Below, one piece after another: positions 60,514 through 64,000 of a stretch of DNA of 64,000 bases. Every line of letters begins with the position of its first letter. Positions within the stretch are counted from its first letter, which is position 1. Under the pieces are notes generated by a model that did not search any database, had not been told where the DNA came from, and worked only from the letters and a program-made list of their open reading frames with translations. The position numbers and the translations under genes are program-made. The DNA comes from Clostridiaceae bacterium (GTDB lineage: Bacteria; Bacillota; Clostridia; Oscillospirales; QAMX01): positions 1-64,000 of the forward strand of contig JAHAYX010000018.1 in assembly GCA_018384365.1 (NCBI GenBank), read 5' to 3'.

Positions 60514-61338
60514 TTATTTTTGCGTATAGGAAGTGGCATAGGCTTTTTCATAGGCGGCAAGCTGGTCCGGGGAAAGCGGCGTAACAGCTGTACCGTCCGG
60601 CAGAAGTCGTGCGCAGACAAAATCCTCTTTTTCCTGCAATGCCCGGAACACGGCTTTGTGTCCGCAAATGAGGAAATGGCGGTTATCCGAATACACGGCT
60701 TCGATCGCCGGGCTGTCGTCCATTTTTTCGAGCGGGAGTGTGGGATACAGGGTGCGGGGAGAAAGCATCATGCGCGTACCCTGCCAGGGATGTGTACTAT
60801 ACGCGGTAAAGCAATTGTAAATGGTCTTGCAGATGCTCTCCGGCGTTGCGAAGGAGGTGTCTATGATCAGGTCATAGTTGTGATAATCAAGATTATCTAC
60901 GTGGTAGATGTCACGGAAGCGCGCGTTTTCCACCAGACCGCGTTCCAGCAGCTTATCCCGTGCATCGTAGACGTCGCGGTAGGTCTCCTCGCTGCCGCGC
61001 GGATTCAGCATGACGCGCTGGGCAGCAATCAGCGGATCCACAATCACAAAAATTTTGAAGGAGCGCTCCGCAAAGTGCCAGGCCATGCGGGAATCGAAGA
61101 TGATCGCATCGTCGCGGCGTTCGCGCGACAGTTTTGCGACCGCATCGTCGATGACATGATCAAGTGCGGGATCCGAGAGCATACGCTGGTTCAGCTCCAG
61201 CGTGCTGATGCCCATTTCCTTTGCCACTTCACGCTGTACGGCGCCCGTGGAATAAATCTCAAAACCGTGGTTTTTCTGCAGAATTTTGCAGATGGTGGAT
61301 TTGCCGCTGCCAAGTTTGCCCGCGATTGTGATATGCAT
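60514..61338 (-). CDS. Cytidylate-kinase-like protein with C-terminal extension
   Basis: A 274-residue P-loop kinase. ITIAGKLGSGKSTICKIL is the P-loop at residues 3-20; IIFDSRMAWHF near 87 and the lid segment with conserved Arg/Asp (DVYDARDKLLERG) near 130 resemble the CMP kinase-2 family. The kinase part ends near 190; the remaining 80 residues (ParB- or host-specific domain not recognised) include HFLICGHKAVFRALQEKEDFVCARL. Substrate unknown. The ATG at 61338 follows GGGGTG; an ATG seven codons upstream is in frame. Confidence 0.78.
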   Translation of the reverse strand: MHITIAGKLGSGKSTICKILQKNHGFEIYSTGAVQREVAKEMGISTLELNQRMLSDPALDHVIDDAVAKLSRERRDDAIIFDSRMAWHFAERSFKIFVIVDPLIAAQRVMLNPRGSEETYRDVYDARDKLLERGLVENARFRDIYHVDNLDYHNYDLIIDTSFATPESICKTIYNCFTAYSTHPWQGTRMMLSPRTLYPTLPLEKMDDSPAIEAVYSDNRHFLICGHKAVFRALQEKEDFVCARLLPDGTAVTPLSPDQLAAYEKAYATSYTQK

Positions 61339-61374
61339 GAAAAATGCACCCCGTTTCACGTATGTTTAAAATAT

Positions 61375-61403
61375 ATCTTACTTCTGATACCGGAAATTGT
61401 CAA
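61375..61403 (-). promoter_or_regulatory. Promoter of the cytidylate-kinase-like gene
   Basis: On the minus strand, a consensus TTGACA (plus 61398-61403) and TAAGAT (plus 61375-61380) are separated by 17 bases, 36 bases before the ATG. Confidence 0.75.
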
Positions 61404-61416
61404 GGTATGAGGCGTG

Positions 61417-63453
61417 TTATTGCAGGGAACGGTAATATAGGCCGTTCGTCCGCGGAAAATCAGGCGCTGCGTGCGCTGCAAACAGGGAGGCAATGCATTC
61501 GCACGCGGCGGTAGATTCGCGCGTGAAATAGCAAACCAGATAATCAACGCCGGAAACCGGCTTATCCCCGATATACAGCGGAACGGAATTGAGAAGTGTT
61601 GTGTACTCTTTCCTGTGGCAGAGCAGCGGGAAGTCCACGCCGCGCCGGTCGGTCAGAGTGGGATGTCCGCTGCACGATGCACAGCCGGATTTGGCCGGAC
61701 AGGCACGCAGACGCATCAGCGGCAGCTGGCCATAGGCCAGAATACCGCGCGGCAGTGCGCCGCCCAGCGTTCGTATTTTCTGCATGGAAAGTTCAAAGGA
61801 AAGCACTGCGTCTGAAAGGCCCAGGCGCTCGTACTCAGACAGTGCACGCGTGTTCAGAATATTCAAGCCGAATCCGCCGTGGACGCGGAAGCCAAGACGT
61901 TTGGCAAGGCGGATGCCGTAGGCATTGTCCGTCAGAACGTCCTGCACGCCAAGCGCTGCAAGCCGGGAGAGCAGCTGCCCAAACGCAGGTTCTTTTTCCG
62001 GAAACAGCAGCGCGGGCAGTTCTGCGATGAGCCGGTCGCCGAACTGTTCTGTCAGTGCGGGCTCCTGCGCCAGAACCTCTGCCGGCAGGAGGATGCGGTC
62101 GAAAAGCCCCGTATCCGGCGGAAGCTGTGCTGCCGTCTCAAATCTGCCCCAGAGTGCCGGCTGCTGCGGGCAGGCATGGGGAACCTGGTTCTCAGGCAGT
62201 GCGGGACGGCAGGGGTGCGGATGAATCTGTCCGCGCATGGCCAGCAGTTCCTCCAGCGCTGCGCGCCGGAGTGCATTGAATCCCGAAACGGGCAGCATGA
62301 TGCCATCCGCAATCTGCGCCTCAAAACGGCGCAGATAAAAGGGCGTTCCGCCCATTTTCTCAAGACTTTTTCGTGCTGAATCGGCATCCGTCGGACGGGT
62401 TCTTGCCGCCTGCGGCGCGGGGCCGGTCACGCTGACCCGATCTTCTCCACAGACTGCGTCAAGCCGGGATTCGGTGGAGGTCAACACCAGGGACAAATCA
62501 ACCGGCAGCGTCTGCCGCTCGGCTTTGTATAATCCGGCAAGCTCGCCCAGCACGTTTTCGGCTGCCTGCACATCCTCGCGTCGGCGATGGCCGAACATCT
62601 CCGGGCTGCGCCGCCCGGTGAGGTAGCCATCCGTAAACCCGCTGCGCGAAAAAACGGCACGCAGGCGCTCGAGATCGGGCCGGTTGCCCGCCAATGCCTC
62701 GCGGCAGGCGGTAACAGCAGCCGCCACATATTCCGGGCGCTTCATGCGCCCTTCAATTTTCAGAGAAACTACACCGGCATCGGATAATTCCCGGATATGT
62801 GTTATAAATGAGAGGTCTTTCAGCGAAAGTGCGTATTCCTGCGTGCCGAAACGGAAATTGAGACGGCAAGGCTGCGCACACATCCCGCGGTTTCCGCTGC
62901 GCCCGCCCAGCATGGCGGAAAGATAGCAGGCACCGGAAACGCTCATGCAGTGCGCGCCGTGGACGAAGGTTTCCGTTTCGATCTCCGCATGGCTGTTAAT
63001 GCGTTCGATTTCGCGCAGAGAAAGCTCCCGGGCGAGCACGACCCGATCAAAACCGAGTTCCTGCATCAGCAGTACGCCGTCTGTATTGTGTACGGCCATC
63101 TGCGTGGAGGCATGGCGCCGGATGGTGGGATACCGGTCGCGAAAGAGCCGCATAACGGCAAGATCCTGAATAATCACGGCATCCGCACCGCTTTCGGCGA
63201 TCTGGCGTGCAGTTTCCTCCAGAGCCTCCATCTCATCGTCCATGACCAGTGTATTCACCGTTACATGCACATGCACGCCGCGTGCATGGCAATAGGATAC
63301 GGCGTCTGACAGCGAATATTCATCGAAGTTTTCTGCGCTGCGCCGGGCATTGAACCCCTTTGCGCCAAGATAAACGGCGTCTGCACCGCAGCGGACTGCG
63401 GCCAGCAGCTGTTCCTGCCCGCCGACAGGCGCGAGAATTTCCGGAAGTCCCAT
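61417..63453 (-). CDS. U32 family peptidase / RlhA-type protein (DUF3656)
   Basis: A 678-residue protein with an N-terminal TIM-barrel U32 domain. The four cluster-ligand cysteines C169, C176, C192 and C196 lie in FVHGAHCMSVSGACYL and GNRGMCAQPCR. The C-terminal half (about 320-678) matches the DUF3656-containing long U32 proteins. The family is called peptidase, but characterised members such as RlhA and TrhP hydroxylate 23S rRNA or tRNA with an Fe-S cluster; an RNA-modifying role is more likely than proteolysis. GAGGAT precedes the ATG. Confidence 0.9.
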   Translation of the reverse strand: MGLPEILAPVGGQEQLLAAVRCGADAVYLGAKGFNARRSAENFDEYSLSDAVSYCHARGVHVHVTVNTLVMDDEMEALEETARQIAESGADAVIIQDLAVMRLFRDRYPTIRRHASTQMAVHNTDGVLLMQELGFDRVVLARELSLREIERINSHAEIETETFVHGAHCMSVSGACYLSAMLGGRSGNRGMCAQPCRLNFRFGTQEYALSLKDLSFITHIRELSDAGVVSLKIEGRMKRPEYVAAAVTACREALAGNRPDLERLRAVFSRSGFTDGYLTGRRSPEMFGHRRREDVQAAENVLGELAGLYKAERQTLPVDLSLVLTSTESRLDAVCGEDRVSVTGPAPQAARTRPTDADSARKSLEKMGGTPFYLRRFEAQIADGIMLPVSGFNALRRAALEELLAMRGQIHPHPCRPALPENQVPHACPQQPALWGRFETAAQLPPDTGLFDRILLPAEVLAQEPALTEQFGDRLIAELPALLFPEKEPAFGQLLSRLAALGVQDVLTDNAYGIRLAKRLGFRVHGGFGLNILNTRALSEYERLGLSDAVLSFELSMQKIRTLGGALPRGILAYGQLPLMRLRACPAKSGCASCSGHPTLTDRRGVDFPLLCHRKEYTTLLNSVPLYIGDKPVSGVDYLVCYFTRESTAACECIASLFAAHAAPDFPRTNGLYYRSLQ

Positions 63454-63485
63454 AACGATCCTCGTTTCCTTTTCTGGTTACCCCT

Positions 63486-63514
63486 ATCATACCATAAAGT
63501 GCGCAGTTTGCCAA
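63486..63514 (-). promoter_or_regulatory. Promoter of the U32 gene
   Basis: On the minus strand, TTGGCA (plus 63509-63514) and TATGAT (plus 63486-63491) are 17 bases apart, 32 bases before the start codon. Confidence 0.75.
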
Positions 63515-63569
63515 CTGATGCGGTGTTTCGGCCGGCGCACCTGTCAAATCAGCGTCCGCCCAGCCGGGC

Positions 63570-63598
63570 TTTCAAAATCCGACTTTTTATGCTATACT
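63570..63598 (+). promoter_or_regulatory. Possible promoter of the last, truncated gene
   Basis: TTTCAA at 63570-63575 and TATACT at 63593-63598 are 17 bases apart, 34 bases before the ATG at 63633. The -35 element is weak. Confidence 0.5.
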
Positions 63599-63632
63599 AT
63601 GCAGCGTAACCGACGGGAAAGGAGTGCTTCCA

Positions 63633-64000
63633 ATGCGTGATCTGCTTCAGAAAGGAAACCGCCGCAGTGGATGGTGGCTTTGCTTCCTGCTTGCCGCAGC
63701 GCTCTGCGCCCGGGTGTATGCCTATGCGTTGCCGGCCCAAACGGGGGAAGCGGACGCAGTCTCCGAAACCGAGACGCAAGGGGAGAACGAACGCTGCTTC
63801 CTGTCCGAGGACAGGCCGATTTCCGGTCTGCCGGGGCCGGGTGCAGATACGCATACGGCGGAGAAACCTTCCAAAGAGGCGGATGCGGACGCGGGTGCGG
63901 ATACTCCTGCGGAACCTGCGGAAGATGCGGCAAAAGAAGCGGAGCGTCAGGCGGAAGTGGAACGTTTACTGCGTGAACGCCTTGCCAATGACCCGAACGC
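63633..64000 (+). CDS. Secreted protein of unknown function, N-terminal part (3' truncated)
   Basis: The frame is open from an ATG at 63633, preceded by AAAGGAG, to the window end (122 residues). The N-terminus is basic (MRDLLQKGNRRS) and followed by a hydrophobic segment WWLCFLLAAALCARVYAYA, a clear signal peptide or membrane anchor with a possible A-x-A cleavage site near residue 32. The mature part seen is low complexity, rich in Glu, Ala, Asp and Pro, with a start of coiled coil (EAERQAEVERLLRERLAND). No catalytic domain is visible before the edge, so no function is claimed. Confidence 0.7.
   Translation, partial: MRDLLQKGNRRSGWWLCFLLAAALCARVYAYALPAQTGEADAVSETETQGENERCFLSEDRPISGLPGPGADTHTAEKPSKEADADAGADTPAEPAEDAAKEAERQAEVERLLRERLANDPN

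Noticed and set aside
1-64000. CRISPR arrays, prophage, IS elements or integrative elements
   Set aside because: No direct-repeat arrays, transposase or integrase genes, or terminal inverted repeats were seen; gene content is chromosomal throughout.

Overview
The window reads as chromosome of an endospore-forming, meso-diaminopimelate Firmicute, most likely class Clostridia. The evidence is the sporulation set (ylbJ, yqfC, yqfD, spmA, spmB, a spoVD-type PBP), the DNP-R motif in MurE, a GTP-type PEP carboxykinase, a clostridial order of housekeeping operons and strong sigma-A-like promoters (TTGACA-17-TATAAT). G+C is high for the class (by eye in the high 50s percent), which makes long open frames antisense to real genes common. 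I cannot name the species. I see no phage, IS element, CRISPR array or other obvious mobile DNA.

Layout. 0-3.4 kb: the tail of a Gly/Pro-rich carbohydrate-binding surface protein, a GNAT acetyltransferase, pckG and a small Cys-rich protein. 3.5-11.9 kb: divergent sporulation genes ylbJ and yqfC-yqfD, the latter leading into phoH-ybeY-era-recO-mutS2. 12-16 kb: an HPr-like protein with Tyr at the phosphorylated His position, then uvrC-rsmD-coaD and a coiled-coil protein. 16-30.8 kb: the division and cell-wall cluster rsmH-ftsL-spoVD/ftsI-murE-murF-mraY-ftsW-murG-murA-ftsQ/divIB-ftsZ, followed by a family 4 uracil-DNA glycosylase; mraZ, murD, murC, murB and ftsA are not here. 30.9-32.2 kb: tRNA-Leu(GAG), a 3-methyladenine DNA glycosylase and a corrinoid adenosyltransferase.

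32.3-35.9 kb is a compact corrinoid module: a RACo-type reductive activator (minus strand), a divergent PocR-domain/AraC regulator and a MtaC/MttC-type corrinoid protein, with no methyltransferase beside them. 36-41 kb holds a GH3 beta-glycosidase divergent from an unassigned GH-A-like enzyme; palindromic operator candidates lie on the promoters between them. 41-46 kb: an FMN reductase, spmAB, an AbrB/SpoVT-type regulator, a DegV protein, a TauE/SafE transporter and a thioesterase. 46-53.5 kb: addB-addA and the RNase P RNA gene with its own promoter and terminator. 53.5-60.5 kb: a phosphoesterase, then a carbohydrate set (GH127 beta-L-arabinofuranosidase, a GH63/MGH1-like glycosidase, a CocE/NonD esterase), all without signal peptides, so probably acting on imported oligosaccharides. 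60.5-64 kb: a cytidylate-kinase-like protein with a C-terminal extension, a U32 peptidase/RlhA-type protein and the start of a secreted protein cut by the window edge.

Most noteworthy are the methyltransferase-less corrinoid module, the HPr homologue with Tyr15 and intact Ser46, the palindromes in the GH3/GH-A-like divergent region, and the reduced division cluster with an atypical FtsZ tail.
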